Position numbers and translations under genes: made by a program
Part shown: in pieces, positions 26,886 through 36,678 of the stretch
How the letters are laid out: every line of letters begins with the position of its first letter
Numbering within the stretch: position 1 is the stretch's first letter
Origin: Peribacillus deserti
GTDB lineage: Bacteria > Bacillota > Bacilli > Bacillales > DSM-1321
DNA length: 64,000 nt
Assembly (NCBI RefSeq): GCF_016909175.1
Contig: NZ_JAFBFI010000004.1
Coordinates: forward strand, 62,001-126,000
Direction of reading: 5' to 3'
Notes under the pieces: model-generated
Told to the model about the DNA's origin: nothing
Database searches by the model: none
What the model saw: only the letters and a program-made list of their open reading frames with translations

Positions 26886-27225
26886 GCTAATTTCCGCACT
26901 AATGTTGTTGCGGAAGGCGGGAGACTCCTGCGGGAAAAACGGTATTGTCTAGCTGCGGACTGACACCTTCGGTCATAAGCCAATCGCCATCAAAAGGCAA
27001 AAAGCGCCTTTCGCTTGCGCTCGTCTTATGTCTGTCAGGCGTCTGACTTTCTATATAGTAGTTTTTTAAACGAGTTTATTCATCACAATTCTCTAAAAAA
27101 AAGTACCTTAAAAGTCACCGTCCTCCGCTTTTCTATTAAGGGAGACCCCGCAGGAGTATTACGCCGAGGAGGCTCCCGGACCGCCCGCGAAAAAGCGAGT
27201 GTCTGCAGCAGAAATCAACAGACAA
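26886..27225. repeat. Composite repeat R2 (basal halves with inserted module)
   Basis: About 340 bases between cymR and rarA. The outer parts (CGGGAGACTCCTGCGGGAAAA on the left, GGGAGACC to CCGCCCGCGA on the right) match the basal repeat R1. Inside (26943-27137) is a 195-bp module with a layered hairpin: CTGAC/GTCAG, CATAAG (26974-26979)/CTTATG (27025-27030) and AAAGGC/GCCTTT. It is in inverted orientation to the near-identical copy R3 at 29463-29808. Confidence 0.85.
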
Positions 27226-27269
27226 ATTAAACAAAGCTTTATGACAATACATGTTTCGGAGAGATGTTA

Positions 27270-28559
27270 ATGAATATAAAGCCTCTGGCGTTTCGAATGC
27301 GCCCAAAACATATAGATGAAATAATCGGCCAGAACCATCTGGTGGGTGAAGGGAAAATTATCAGAAGAATGGTCAAGGCTAAACAGCTTGCTTCCATGAT
27401 TTTATATGGCCCCCCGGGTATCGGGAAAACGTCAATAGCCAGTGCTATTGCCGGAAGCACAAAGTTTGCTTTCCGTAGTTTAAATGCGGTCACAAACAAT
27501 AAAAAGGATATGGAGATTGTAGCCCAGGAAGCAAAAATGTCAGGAAAAGTCATTTTACTTTTGGATGAAGTCCATCGCCTGGATAAAGCTAAACAGGACT
27601 TTCTCCTGCCTTTTCTTGAAAACGGGATGATCACTCTTATTGGGGCGACAACAAGCAATCCATACCACGCGATCAACCCGGCAATAAGAAGCAGATGCCA
27701 GATTTTTGAATTGAAGCCGCTCGAACCAGGGGACATCGTGCTTGCTTTAAAAAGAGCGGCATCTGATCCAGAACGGGGACTCGGCGGCCAAAAAACCAAC
27801 ATTCTTGAAGAAGCTTATCTTCATCTCGCTTCAGCCTCAAACGGTGATGTGCGCAGTGCTTTAAACGCCCTTGAGCTTGCAGTTCTGTCAACTGAGCCAG
27901 ACCAAGACGGCGTCATTGTCATCGATGTGGCAGCAGCCGAAGAATGCATCCAAAAAAAGAGCTTCTCTCACGATAAAGATGGAGATGCCCATTATGATGT
28001 TTTATCGGCCCTCCAAAAGTCAGTCCGCGGCAGTGATGTAAATGCTGCAATGCATTATTTAGGAAGACTGATAGAAGCGGGAGACCTGGTAAGCATCAGC
28101 CGCCGGCTTGTAGTTATGGCCTATGAAGATATCAGCCTGGCTAATCCTCAGGCTGGACCTCGCACCCTGGCAGCCGTGGAAGCTGCAGAAAGGCTCGGCT
28201 TTCCCGAGGCGAGAATCCCGCTTGCAAACGCAGTTGTCGAGCTATGTTTATCTCCTAAATCTAACTCAGCTTATATGGCACTGGATTCTGCCCTTGCTGA
28301 TATTCGCAGCGGGAATTATGGAGATGTGCCTGATCATTTAAAGGATGCCCACTATAAAGGAGCTAAAGACCTGGGGAGAGGAATTGGCTATCTTTATCCT
28401 CATGACTATGAGAATGGATGGGTTAAGCAGCAATATCTTCCCGACAAGCTTGCAGGAAAGAAATATTACAAACCGAAATCTACTGGAAAATTCGAGCAGG
28501 CGCTCTCAGCCGTTTATGAAAAAATAGAAGGTTCAGGCAGCATTCCTAAAAGGAATTAA
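27270..28559 (+). CDS. rarA: Replication-associated recombination protein RarA
   Basis: 429-aa AAA+ ATPase (MgsA/WRNIP1 family) acting at stalled replication forks. Walker A GPPGIGKTS near 49, Walker B ILLLDEVHR near 100, sensor 1 GATTSNP near 128 and the C-terminal tetramerisation domain with PKSNSAYMALDSALADI. The second ATG (27270) is used because GGAG sits eight bases upstream; the first ATG overlaps that site. It is a lone plus-strand gene, divergent from cymR and convergent with yrvM, and lies between inverted repeats R2 and R3. Confidence 0.95.
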   Translation: MNIKPLAFRMRPKHIDEIIGQNHLVGEGKIIRRMVKAKQLASMILYGPPGIGKTSIASAIAGSTKFAFRSLNAVTNNKKDMEIVAQEAKMSGKVILLLDEVHRLDKAKQDFLLPFLENGMITLIGATTSNPYHAINPAIRSRCQIFELKPLEPGDIVLALKRAASDPERGLGGQKTNILEEAYLHLASASNGDVRSALNALELAVLSTEPDQDGVIVIDVAAAEECIQKKSFSHDKDGDAHYDVLSALQKSVRGSDVNAAMHYLGRLIEAGDLVSISRRLVVMAYEDISLANPQAGPRTLAAVEAAERLGFPEARIPLANAVVELCLSPKSNSAYMALDSALADIRSGNYGDVPDHLKDAHYKGAKDLGRGIGYLYPHDYENGWVKQQYLPDKLAGKKYYKPKSTGKFEQALSAVYEKIEGSGSIPKRN

Positions 28560-28570
28560 GCCTGAACCTT
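28528..28570 (+). terminator. Terminator beginning inside rarA
   Basis: AAGGTTCAGGC (28528-28538), within the last codons of rarA, pairs perfectly with GCCTGAACCTT (28560-28570). The T-tract after it is short. Confidence 0.65.
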
Positions 28571-28609
28571 TATTAAATAAATCATATAATCAACTTTTTT
28601 CGCAGCATA

Positions 28610-29386
28610 TTACCGGCGGGATTTTTCTTCATTCACTCTATGGATGTGGATATCCCTGACAATATCCCGTATAACCCAGCTGGCTGCAATCAATCCTGCC
28701 ACCGATGGGACAAATGCATTGGAAGAAGGAGGCATCTGTGCCTTTCTTATCGGAGCTTTATCATTCCCAACCTCTTTCCGTACCTCTTCTCGAATGACTA
28801 TAGGACTCTCATCAGAAAATATTACAGGAATTCCCTTTTTAATTCCTTCTTTTTTTAATCTTGTACGAATTACTTTTGCAAGAGGATCTGTATGGGTTTT
28901 GGAAATATCAGCAATTTGGAACCGGGTTGGATCCATTTTGTTGGCTGCACCCATGCTTGAGATTATTTTAATATTTCTGTTCAGGCATTCTTTCATTAAA
29001 TGAATTTTATAAGAAATGGTATCGGAAGCATCTATTACATAGTCCAATCCATAGCTGAAGAATTCTTCATACGTTTCTTCTGTATAAAACATTTTTAAGG
29101 AGATTACTTCACATTCAGGGTTTATGTCTTTAATTCTTTCTTTCATTAAATCCGCCTTGAATTTTCCCACAGTAGATAAAAAGGCAATATTTTGTCTGTT
29201 AATATTCGTTATATCTACATCATCTTTGTCGACAAGAATTAATCTGCCAACTCCAGACCGGGCTAGTGCTTCAGCAGCAAATGAACCTACTCCGCCGATT
29301 CCAAGCACGGCTGCTGTTGTATTTTTTAATGTATCCAATCCCTCTTTGCCGATTGCCAGCTCATTCCGGGAAAATTGATGAAGCAT
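28610..29386 (-). CDS. tcdA: E1-like tRNA threonylcarbamoyladenosine dehydratase
   Basis: 258 aa from ATG 29386 (GGAGTGAG upstream). ThiF/MoeB-type fold: LGIGGVGSFAAEAL near 30, LVDKDDVDITNINRQ near 50, DASDTISYKI near 125. The family (TcdA/YgdL; YrvM in B. subtilis) cyclises t6A37 to ct6A in tRNA. No catalytic cysteine pair for ubiquitin-like transfer is seen, as expected. It converges with rarA and lies inside the R2-R3 interval. Confidence 0.88.
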   Translation of the reverse strand: MLHQFSRNELAIGKEGLDTLKNTTAAVLGIGGVGSFAAEALARSGVGRLILVDKDDVDITNINRQNIAFLSTVGKFKADLMKERIKDINPECEVISLKMFYTEETYEEFFSYGLDYVIDASDTISYKIHLMKECLNRNIKIISSMGAANKMDPTRFQIADISKTHTDPLAKVIRTRLKKEGIKKGIPVIFSDESPIVIREEVRKEVGNDKAPIRKAQMPPSSNAFVPSVAGLIAASWVIRDIVRDIHIHRVNEEKSRR

Positions 29387-29462
29387 TTGTCTCACTCCAA
29401 TTATCATGATCTTTTCTTTTGGCTGTTTTCGTAAACTTTTTTGCTATCATCCAACAAATTGA

Positions 29463-29808
29463 GTTGTTGATATCAGCGAAAGCATGCTCGCTTTTTCGCG
29501 GGCGGTCCGGGAGCCTCCTCGACGTTACACGTCTGCGGAGTCTCCCTTAATAGAAAAGCGGAGGACGGTGACTTTTAAGGTACTTCTTTTTAAAGAATTG
29601 TGATGAACAAACTCGTTTAAAAAAACTACTATATAGAAAGTCAGACACCTGACAGACATAAGACGAGCGTCAGCGAAAGGCGCTATTTGCCTTTTGATGG
29701 CGATTGGCTTATGACCGAAGGTGTCAGTCCGCAGCTAGACAATACCGCTTTTCCCGCAGGAGTCTCGCGCCTGCAGTGAAGAATCACCATAGTGCCAACA
29801 TCAACATA
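29463..29808. repeat. Composite repeat R3, inverted relative to R2
   Basis: About 345 bases between yrvM and the 6S RNA. Reversed, its inner 195 bases match those of R2 with seven or eight differences by eye. The outer halves match R1. Its hairpin has GACACC/GGTGTC fully paired, where R2 has one mismatch. Together with R2 it brackets rarA and yrvM. Confidence 0.85.
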
Positions 29809-29863
29809 TCATTTCTTCTAGTAAAATATATCATATCTATTTAATTACACAAAAAACAACATA

Positions 29864-29891
29864 AAAAAACCTGTGCGCATTTGACACAGGC
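29864..29891 (-). terminator. Terminator of the 6S RNA
   Basis: CCTGTG and CACAGG around a 9-base loop, followed by TTTTTTT on the minus strand. Confidence 0.75.
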
Positions 29892-29910
29892 ATTGTCTGG
29901 CTTATGTAGG

Positions 29911-30104
29911 TGTAAGAGCCCCAATTGTGCCGTCAGTGCCATAGTTTTGAACCCGCTCTCAGCAGGTGGGTGCCCTGTTCTAGGCATTAGTAAGTCCTCT
30001 TCAAAGAAAGGCTTGTACGCAGCTTGGAAACTCAGGCTCCCGAAACTATAATTGTTCGGTCAAAACGTATAGAGGATTAAACGAACACATCAGGACTCTT
30101 ACTT
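29911..30104 (-). ncRNA. bsrA: 6S RNA (6S-1 / BsrA type)
   Basis: Read on the minus strand the RNA starts GTAAGAGTCCTGATGTGTT, as 6S-1 RNA of Bacillus does from memory, and its end CTCTTAC closes the terminal stem with that start. A central open region around GAAACTCAGG and CTATAATTG provides the promoter-mimicking bubble that captures sigma-A RNA polymerase. It lies between yrvM and aspS, the known place of bsrA. A hairpin (CCTGTG/CACAGG) plus seven T at 29864-29891 ends transcription. Confidence 0.9.
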
Positions 30105-30113
30105 ATTGATGTT

Positions 30114-30143
30114 ATTCTAACACAGCTTACACACTCATTTCAA
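30114..30143 (-). promoter_or_regulatory. Sigma-A promoter of the 6S RNA
   Basis: On the minus strand TTGAAA (30138-30143), 18 bases, TAGAAT (30114-30119); the predicted start falls within a few bases of the RNA end inferred from the closing stem. Confidence 0.75.
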
Positions 30144-30161
30144 CAAAAGAGAAATAGGTCT

Positions 30162-31937
30162 TTATTCGCTTTTTTCTGTCTTCAAAGCAAGGTGCAATTC
30201 GTCCAGCTGAGCTTTGCTTACTTCTCCCGGTGCCTTTGTTAACAGGTCACTTGCACTGGCTGTTTTAGGGAAGGCAATGGTATCTCTAAGGTTTGTTCTT
30301 CCCGCAAGAAGCATCACTAAACGGTCAAGCCCAAGAGCAATTCCGCCGTGCGGAGGAGTTCCATACTCAAATGCTTCTAACAAAAAGCCAAATTGCTCTT
30401 TCGCTGCTTCTTGAGAGAATCCAAGAGCTTCGAACATTTTCATTTGAACATCTCTTTCAAATATACGGATAGACCCTCCGCCTAATTCATATCCATTCAA
30501 CACAAGATCATAAGCCTGTGCTTTCACGCTGCCTGGGTCCGTAACAAGCTTATCCAGGTCTTCCCTGAAAGGCATTGTGAACGGATGATGAGCTGCAAAA
30601 TATCGGCCGGATTCTTCGTCGTATTCAAGCAATGGCCAATCTGTAACCCAGAGGAAGTTAAACTGTTTTTCATTGATCAGGTTTAACTCTTTGCCAAGCT
30701 TTAATCGTAACGCTCCAAGTGAATCGGCCACAACACTCTTTTTATCTGCAACAAAGAGCAATAGATCCCCAGGCTCTACAGAAAGAGCTTCTCTTAACTG
30801 CGTTTGTTCTGCTTCACCAAAGAACTTGGCGATCGGTCCTTTTAACCCGTCTTCTTCTGCTTTAAGCCAGGCCAGGCCTTTCGCTCCGTAAATCGCTGCG
30901 AACTCACCAAGAGCATCAATGTCTTTTCTGGAATATTTAGAAGCTGCCGACTTTGCGTTAATAGCCTTTACTTCTCCACCTGAAGCAACAGCCCCTGAGA
31001 ATACCTTAAAGCCGCTTTCTTTCACCAGCTCAGAAACATTTATCAATTTCATTTCGAACCTTGTGTCTGGCTTATCTGAGCCATATGATCCCATCGCTTC
31101 CTCATATGTCATACGCGGCAGCGGGTGATTTAATTCGATGCCTTTTACTTCTCTCATTACTTTATTCATCATTTTTTCTGTCAGCTCGATGATATCTTCC
31201 TGACTCATAAAGCTTGTTTCAATATCAATCTGTGTAAATTCCGGCTGTCTGTCAGCACGAAGATCTTCGTCACGGAAACAGCGCGCAATTTGATAGTAGC
31301 GCTCAAAGCCAGAAACCATCAGCATCTGTTTAAATAGCTGGGGCGATTGTGGAAGAGCATAAAATTCCCCGTCATGAACACGGCTTGGCACAAGATAATC
31401 ACGGGCTCCTTCAGGAGTGCTTTTTGTCAGAATTGGTGTCTCAACATCCAAAAACCCTTCGCCGTCCAAGAAATTCCGGATTGCCTTTGTGGTCTGATGA
31501 CGCATTTTAAATGTTTCATACATCACTGGGCGGCGAAGATCTAAATAGCGGTATTTAAGCCGCACATCTTCAGAAACATCCGTAGTATCTGACAATACAA
31601 AAGGAGGTGTTTTCGCTTCATTCAAGATTGTTACCTGCTCAGCCTGCACTTCAATTTTGCCTGTTTTTAGGTTGGGATTGATCGTGCCTTCTTCCCGAGC
31701 GACTACAGTTCCTTCAATATCTAAAACATATTCGTTTCTAATCCGTTCTGCTAGATCTAATGCTTCCTTAGAATGACCTGGATTGAATACAACTTGAACA
31801 ATTCCTGAACGGTCACGAAGATCGATGAAAATCAGGCCGCCCAAATCGCGCCTTTTTTGAACCCAGCCTTTAAGTGTTACTTTTTCTCCAATTGCTTTTT
31901 CTGTTACTTCTCCACAGAAGTAGGATCTTCCAAACAT
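30162..31937 (-). CDS. aspS: Aspartyl-tRNA synthetase, bacterial type
   Basis: 591 aa. OB-fold anticodon domain (1-110, [20 protein letters not shown]), class II core with motif 2 [17 protein letters not shown] near 215, GAD insertion domain (about 290-420) and motif 3 [13 protein letters not shown] near 535. The GAD insertion marks it as the bacterial type. Twelve bases after hisS, so transcribed with it under the T-box. Confidence 0.97.
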   Translation of the reverse strand: MFGRSYFCGEVTEKAIGEKVTLKGWVQKRRDLGGLIFIDLRDRSGIVQVVFNPGHSKEALDLAERIRNEYVLDIEGTVVAREEGTINPNLKTGKIEVQAEQVTILNEAKTPPFVLSDTTDVSEDVRLKYRYLDLRRPVMYETFKMRHQTTKAIRNFLDGEGFLDVETPILTKSTPEGARDYLVPSRVHDGEFYALPQSPQLFKQMLMVSGFERYYQIARCFRDEDLRADRQPEFTQIDIETSFMSQEDIIELTEKMMNKVMREVKGIELNHPLPRMTYEEAMGSYGSDKPDTRFEMKLINVSELVKESGFKVFSGAVASGGEVKAINAKSAASKYSRKDIDALGEFAAIYGAKGLAWLKAEEDGLKGPIAKFFGEAEQTQLREALSVEPGDLLLFVADKKSVVADSLGALRLKLGKELNLINEKQFNFLWVTDWPLLEYDEESGRYFAAHHPFTMPFREDLDKLVTDPGSVKAQAYDLVLNGYELGGGSIRIFERDVQMKMFEALGFSQEAAKEQFGFLLEAFEYGTPPHGGIALGLDRLVMLLAGRTNLRDTIAFPKTASASDLLTKAPGEVSKAQLDELHLALKTEKSE

Positions 31938-31949
31938 CTCTTTTCCCCC

Positions 31950-33221
31950 TTAAGCCTGCAGTCTGCTAAATTCTTCTACAAATGAATCAAGGCTGACTGA
32001 AGTCTGTTCTCCGGTTGTCATGTTTTTCACACTTATTTTATTTTCAAGAAGTTCATCGTCACCAAGCACTGCAACGAATTTTGCGTTAAGCCTGTCAGCT
32101 GCTTTAAACTGAGCTTTGACTTTACGGTTTTGATAATCACGGTCTGCAGAGAATCCCTGAAGGCGAAGCGCCTGAGTCAATTTAACGGTATAATCCTTAG
32201 CTGCATCTCCCATAGCTACGAAATAGCAGTCAAGCTGTGTATCTACCGGCAATGTAATGTTCTCGGCTGCAAGTGCCGAAATTAACCTTTCAATGCTTAA
32301 ACCAAATCCAATTCCAGGGGTTTCGGGCCCCCCCAGCTCTTCAACTAAACCATTATACCTGCCGCCGCCGCAGAGTGTTGTGATAGCGCCAAATCCTTCA
32401 GCATCACTCATAATCTCGAATGCTGTGTGATTATAATAATCGAGGCCTCTAACAAGTGTTGGATCTACTACAAATTGAATATCCAGGTCGGTCAAGTATT
32501 GTTTAACTTTATCGAAGTAGGCGGCTGACTCATTGTTTAAGTATTCCAGGATAGATGGAGCTGTCTTCATAAGCTCATGCTCACGATCTTTTTTGCAATC
32601 TAGAATTCTCATCGGATTTTTCTCAAGCCGGTTCTGGCAGTCAGAACAGAATTCATGAATCATTGGTGAAAAGTGGGCCATCAATGCCTCTCGGTGTGCT
32701 GTTCTGCTATCTTTATCGCCCAGACTGTTTATCACGAGTTTAATTTTTCGAAGGCCTAATTCCTTATACAGATTCATAACAAGCGATATGACTTCTGCAT
32801 CTATAGCCGGGTCGGAACTTCCGAGCGCTTCTACCCCGAATTGTACAAACTGGCGGTACCTTCCTGCCTGCGGTCTTTCGTAACGGAACATTTGCGCAAA
32901 ATAAAACAATTTTACTGGCTGATTCGGCAGCCCAAACATTTTATTTTCTACATAAGACCGAACAACTGGTGCTGTGCCTTCCGGACGAAGCGTCAAGTCT
33001 CTTCCTCCGCGGTCCTGAAAGGTATACATTTCTTTTTGGACGATATCCGTCGTATCTCCTACTCCTCTTAAGAACAATTCAGTGTGCTCGAATAAAGGGG
33101 TGCGGATTTCTGAATATTGGTATCTTCTGCTTAAATCTCTGGCTTTACTTTCGATATACTGCCAAATCTCTGACTGGCCGGGCAGAATATCCTGTGTACC
33201 TCTAGGAATCTGAATGGACAT
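31950..33221 (-). CDS. hisS: Histidyl-tRNA synthetase
   Basis: 423 aa. Class II motifs: [11 protein letters not shown] at the start, motif 2 [18 protein letters not shown] near 112, the histidine motifs [14 protein letters not shown] near 260 and GGGRYNGL near 287, and motif 3 GFGLSIERL near 308; anticodon domain at the C-terminus. ATG. It leads the hisS-aspS operon with a T-box upstream. Confidence 0.97.
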   Translation of the reverse strand: MSIQIPRGTQDILPGQSEIWQYIESKARDLSRRYQYSEIRTPLFEHTELFLRGVGDTTDIVQKEMYTFQDRGGRDLTLRPEGTAPVVRSYVENKMFGLPNQPVKLFYFAQMFRYERPQAGRYRQFVQFGVEALGSSDPAIDAEVISLVMNLYKELGLRKIKLVINSLGDKDSRTAHREALMAHFSPMIHEFCSDCQNRLEKNPMRILDCKKDREHELMKTAPSILEYLNNESAAYFDKVKQYLTDLDIQFVVDPTLVRGLDYYNHTAFEIMSDAEGFGAITTLCGGGRYNGLVEELGGPETPGIGFGLSIERLISALAAENITLPVDTQLDCYFVAMGDAAKDYTVKLTQALRLQGFSADRDYQNRKVKAQFKAADRLNAKFVAVLGDDELLENKISVKNMTTGEQTSVSLDSFVEEFSRLQA

Positions 33222-33294
33222 ACAACCATTCCTTTCTCTTCAATATAAATCTATAATTTCAGGTTAAAGACCAATAGGGAAGCCTAAAAAAACT

Positions 33295-33583
33295 AAAAAA
33301 CCCCCGTCCCCTGTAAACTTAATTACAAGGGACGAGAGTTTGGAATTCCCGTGGTGCCACCCTGGTTGAAGTATAACAAAAATACTTCCACTTTTAACAG
33401 TTAACGCCTGTATACGTTCATCTCCTACTATGGATACCATTTCAGAGCGAAGCCTACGGAGTGTTCTTTCATCAAGCCATCAGTAGAAATGCTTTCAGCC
33501 TAAGGACATTTCCTCTCTATTCATCCGGTTCTTAATTACTCTTCCCCATCATTGGTTTTGCGATAAATATGTATTTTCATTTA
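33295..33583 (-). ncRNA. T-box leader of hisS-aspS
   Basis: On the minus strand the T-box CAGGGTGGCACCACGGGAA is followed by a terminator (CTCGTCCCTTGTAA pairing with TTACAGGGGACGGGGG) and a T-run at 33295-33300. Stem I carries AGAGAGGAAA. The specifier region reads GAACACTCC; CAC (His) fits the operon, but AAC in the same stretch cannot be excluded without folding. Confidence 0.87.
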
Positions 33584-33590
33584 TTTACTA

Positions 33591-33619
33591 ATAATACGTA
33601 CCGAGGTTTACATTGTCAA
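33591..33619 (-). promoter_or_regulatory. Sigma-A promoter of hisS-aspS
   Basis: On the minus strand TTGACA (33614-33619), 17 bases, TATTAT (33591-33596). It begins six bases past the yrzK stop. Confidence 0.88.
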
Positions 33620-33625
33620 GGAAAT

Positions 33626-33802
33626 TCAAGATCTTTCAATACGTTTTTTTAAGTGTTTAACTTCTCTCACATTCAAGCCGAATTCTGAAGCCAGCTCAAC
33701 CATAGAGGAGCTTTCCTCTCTCTGAATGAAGTTATGAAAGTCTACACCGAAAATCTGGCTGCTTCCGTTTGCACTTATCATACCTTTATCACTAAATCTC
33801 AA
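33626..33802 (-). CDS. yrzK: Small helix-turn-helix-like protein YrzK
   Basis: 58 aa from a TTG at 33802, seven bases after AAGGAGGG. Start MRFSDKGMISANGSSQIFG; the second half, SSMVELASEFGLNVREVKHL, looks like a small helix-turn-helix. It lies between yrvJ and hisS on the hisS strand, where B. subtilis has yrzK, a small uncharacterised gene. Name given by position and size; function unknown. The hisS promoter starts right after its stop. Confidence 0.7.
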   Translation of the reverse strand: MRFSDKGMISANGSSQIFGVDFHNFIQREESSSMVELASEFGLNVREVKHLKKRIERS

Positions 33803-33996
33803 TGGAAACCCTCCTTATTATTTTATGCAAATAAATGAGATTATACATTCCTGTCAATTCACTATTCACTCTTACTATCCTGTCCAATTTTAAGAATTTA
33901 TTTCGCTGTTAGGAAGGGTTTTTACGGGTGCTTACCGAATTTCCTTACTTATTCGCATGAACCATATTTTTTTAGCTTAATAAGGTGGAATGGTTG

Positions 33997-35775
33997 ATGG
34001 AAAAATCCATAATTTTATGTCTTATCAGTATCCTGCTGATCACGGCCAGTTTTTTTCCGGCCGAACTTAAAGCAAATGCTGAAAAGGGACAGATACAGGT
34101 TATAACCGACGTTATAAATGTACGGGAAGCTCCGGATTTAGCCTCTCCGATCGTAACGGAAGTCTCTTATGGGGAGATCTATCAAATAACAGCTGAACGG
34201 AGCAACTGGATTCAGATTACTCTTGAGGGCGGCAAAAAGGGATGGGTTGCGGGGTGGCTGATCAGCAGGATAAGACAAAAGGAGAACAGTAATTCTGAAT
34301 TAACCCCTTTAGCCCATGCCGTGGTGTCAGCGGATACTTTAAGAATTCGAAATGGCCCCGGTAAGCAGTTTCAAATAATCGGCAGTCTTACTGGAGGCAA
34401 GGAAGCTGCCATACTCGAAAAAAATGAGAACTGGGTTAAAATTAATACAGATGAGATTACAGGCTGGGCAGCTGCCGAGTTTTTAACCGAAAAAAAAGAA
34501 GAGAAACCAAAGAGCAAAAAATCAAAAGAAAAAAAGCAGGACTCTGTCCATAAAATTGCAGAGGTTACTGCAGATGGATTAAACATCAGGGAGACTCCTG
34601 CAATGGATGGCAGGGTCATTGGGAAAGTCACTAGAGGCACAAGCCTCCCTTTTCTAAAGGAGAACGGCGACTGGATAAAAATTGAATACCAAGAAAGCAC
34701 TGGCTGGATTAATAAAGACTTTGTGAATATAAGCCCTTCCTCAAGCACCGATAAGAGCAGGGTTCCTGAATCAAAGAGTGGCACCCTTGCAACTATTACT
34801 GCCCAAAGCTTATATATTAGAGAAACGCCCTCTTTGAATGGGAAAGTCGCCGGAAGAGTTACAAAAAATAAAACCTTTACCATTTTAGAAGAAAGAAACA
34901 GCTGGGTAAAAATTGAGTTTCTAGAAGGGAAAACAGGATGGGCTGCCAGCTGGTTCTTAGAGAAAACCTCAAATAAGGAACAGAAGCCAGCTCAAAAGGA
35001 TATCAAGGGAAGCAAAATCAAAATTTTATATAACGGAACAAATTTAAGAGAAAAAGCGGATGCAAATTCCACCATCATGAGAAGAGCTAAGGAGGGAGAG
35101 ATTTTTACTGCCGCATCCATTCAAAATAATTGGTATCAGCTCCAATTAGGAAAAGGAAAAACAGCATTCGTAGCCGGCTGGATGGTTTCTGTAAACGGCA
35201 GTGGACCCCAAATTCAAAAACCTGGAGCAGAAAAGCATTTAAAAAACAAAGTCATTATTATTGATCCAGGCCATGGCGGCAGGGATAACGGGACAACAGG
35301 AACACAAGGAAACCTTGAAAAAAACATTACTCTCAGAACAGCCTTATTATTATATGACAAATTAAAAGCAGCTGGAGCAAATGCTATTCTCACAAGAAAT
35401 ACCGATACATACATATCTTTAGAATCCAGAGTAAGGCTTTCCCATCAATACAATGCAGATGCGTTTCTCAGCATCCACTATGATGGCTCTGCTGAAAACA
35501 ACGCAAGTGGAATAACCACTTATTATCTGCACGGCTATCAGGAAAGTCTTGCAAAAGAGCTGCATCATTCTCTTAGCGGGCTCGTAAAACTGACTGATAG
35601 AGGTACAAGACAAGGAGATTACCATGTACTGAGGGAAAATAAACGCTCTGCAGCTTTATTGGAATTAGGCTACCTGAGTAACCCAGCAGAGGAGCAGACC
35701 ATAGTGAGCGGCAAATACCAGGAAGAAGCCGCAGCCGCGTTATATAACGGCTTAGCCTATTATTTTAACGAATGA
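33997..35775 (+). CDS. yrvJ: Secreted N-acetylmuramoyl-L-alanine amidase with five SH3b domains
   Basis: 592 aa from ATG 33997 (AGGTGG eight bases upstream). Signal peptide (1-28, ending AELKANA). Five SH3b cell-wall binding domains (near 34, 106, 190, 262 and 345) with repeated motifs such as LNIRETP and GWVAGWLI, separated by Lys/Glu/Ser-rich linkers. The C-terminal Amidase_3 domain has DPGHGG near 420, NLEKN, LSIHYD near 490 and LLELGYLSNP near 560: the two zinc histidines and both glutamates are present. It should cut the bond between N-acetylmuramic acid and alanine. Confidence 0.93.
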   Translation: MEKSIILCLISILLITASFFPAELKANAEKGQIQVITDVINVREAPDLASPIVTEVSYGEIYQITAERSNWIQITLEGGKKGWVAGWLISRIRQKENSNSELTPLAHAVVSADTLRIRNGPGKQFQIIGSLTGGKEAAILEKNENWVKINTDEITGWAAAEFLTEKKEEKPKSKKSKEKKQDSVHKIAEVTADGLNIRETPAMDGRVIGKVTRGTSLPFLKENGDWIKIEYQESTGWINKDFVNISPSSSTDKSRVPESKSGTLATITAQSLYIRETPSLNGKVAGRVTKNKTFTILEERNSWVKIEFLEGKTGWAASWFLEKTSNKEQKPAQKDIKGSKIKILYNGTNLREKADANSTIMRRAKEGEIFTAASIQNNWYQLQLGKGKTAFVAGWMVSVNGSGPQIQKPGAEKHLKNKVIIIDPGHGGRDNGTTGTQGNLEKNITLRTALLLYDKLKAAGANAILTRNTDTYISLESRVRLSHQYNADAFLSIHYDGSAENNASGITTYYLHGYQESLAKELHHSLSGLVKLTDRGTRQGDYHVLRENKRSAALLELGYLSNPAEEQTIVSGKYQEEAAAALYNGLAYYFNE

Positions 35776-35906
35776 TAGGAATGCGGCCGCTGATGCGGCA
35801 GGAACGGAAGCCGGATGATGTACTAGATTTTAGAGTGAGGTGGAATTCTGCAAAGATTGCAGCAATAGATACCATGACTCAACACGCTATAGAGTTTGTA
35901 AAAATA

Positions 35907-36110
35907 ATGCGCTGTTAGTCGAATATGAATTTATTTGAGCTGTTATTTTTCGAAATGATATGAGCCGGTTTTCGAATTTTTTGCGCTGTCTTTAAAATAA
36001 ATGCGCCATTAGTTAAAATTTATGCGCCGACTCTAATCGAAGTGAAAATTTTTGAGAGACTTGGAACAGAAACCGTCATTTTTAATGTAAATGCGTCAAC
36101 ACGCTCCGGA
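35907..36110. repeat. Degenerate ~21-bp array C (TGCGC units)
   Basis: In the 430-base convergent gap between yrvJ and dtd. Units begin ATGCGC or TGAGC at about 35907, 35936, 35961, 35982, 36001 and 36022, with middles such as TGTTAGTCGAA and CATTAGTTAAA; unit length shrinks from 29 to about 21. Array D at 52670-52790 has related units (TGCGCGATAGTCGG). Confidence 0.55.
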
Positions 36111-36171
36111 TTGCATATCTCTGAACTCATGCCATTTAAATATTCACAACCTCCTCAAAGACTACAGCAAA

Positions 36172-36197
36172 AGGCCAGGTTCCTAAGAACCTGGCCT
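36172..36197 (-). terminator. Terminator after dtd
   Basis: Perfect 11-bp stem AGGCCAGGTTC/GAACCTGGCCT around four bases, then TTTTGCTG on the minus strand. Confidence 0.85.
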
Positions 36198-36204
36198 GTG
36201 TAAA

Positions 36205-36651
36205 TTATCTATCCTTGCTATCAACGATCAGTGTCACCGGGCCATCATTGATCAGGCTGACTTCCATCATGGCTCCGAATTCACCTGTTTCAACGTGGAA
36301 TCCTTTTTCCTGAAGCAGTGTGTTAAAGATCTCGTATAATCCTTTTGCTTCATCAGGCCTGGCTGCAGCCATAAAGTTCGGCCTTCTTCCTTTTCTGCAA
36401 TCACCATATAAAGTGAACTGCGATACAGATAGGATGGAACCTCCTGTATCTTTTAACGAAAGATTCATTTTTTCATTCTCGTCTTCAAAAATGCGGAGAT
36501 TTCCGATTTTTTCTGCAAGATAGGCTGCATCTTCCTTTGTGTCGCCGTGAGTCACTCCGACAAGCAGGACGAGGCCTTTATCGATCTGGCCGATTGTCCT
36601 GTCATTTACTTTGACAGAAGCTTTTCCCGACCGCTGTAAAACGACTCTCAT
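36205..36651 (-). CDS. dtd: D-aminoacyl-tRNA deacylase
   Basis: 148 aa, normal. Removes D-amino acids (and glycine from tRNA-Ala) from tRNA. Family motifs [11 protein letters not shown] (about 75) and [11 protein letters not shown] at the C-terminus, which form the active site across the dimer, are intact. It follows relA by 27 bases, as in most Firmicutes. Confidence 0.95.
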   Translation of the reverse strand: MRVVLQRSGKASVKVNDRTIGQIDKGLVLLVGVTHGDTKEDAAYLAEKIGNLRIFEDENEKMNLSLKDTGGSILSVSQFTLYGDCRKGRRPNFMAAARPDEAKGLYEIFNTLLQEKGFHVETGEFGAMMEVSLINDGPVTLIVDSKDR

Positions 36652-36678
36652 AAAAAAGCTCCTTCTTCAACATGATGT

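Noticed and set aside
26886-29808. Composite transposon carrying rarA and yrvM
   Set aside because: No transposase is encoded, and both genes are in their normal B. subtilis order and orientation, so they were not brought in by the repeats.
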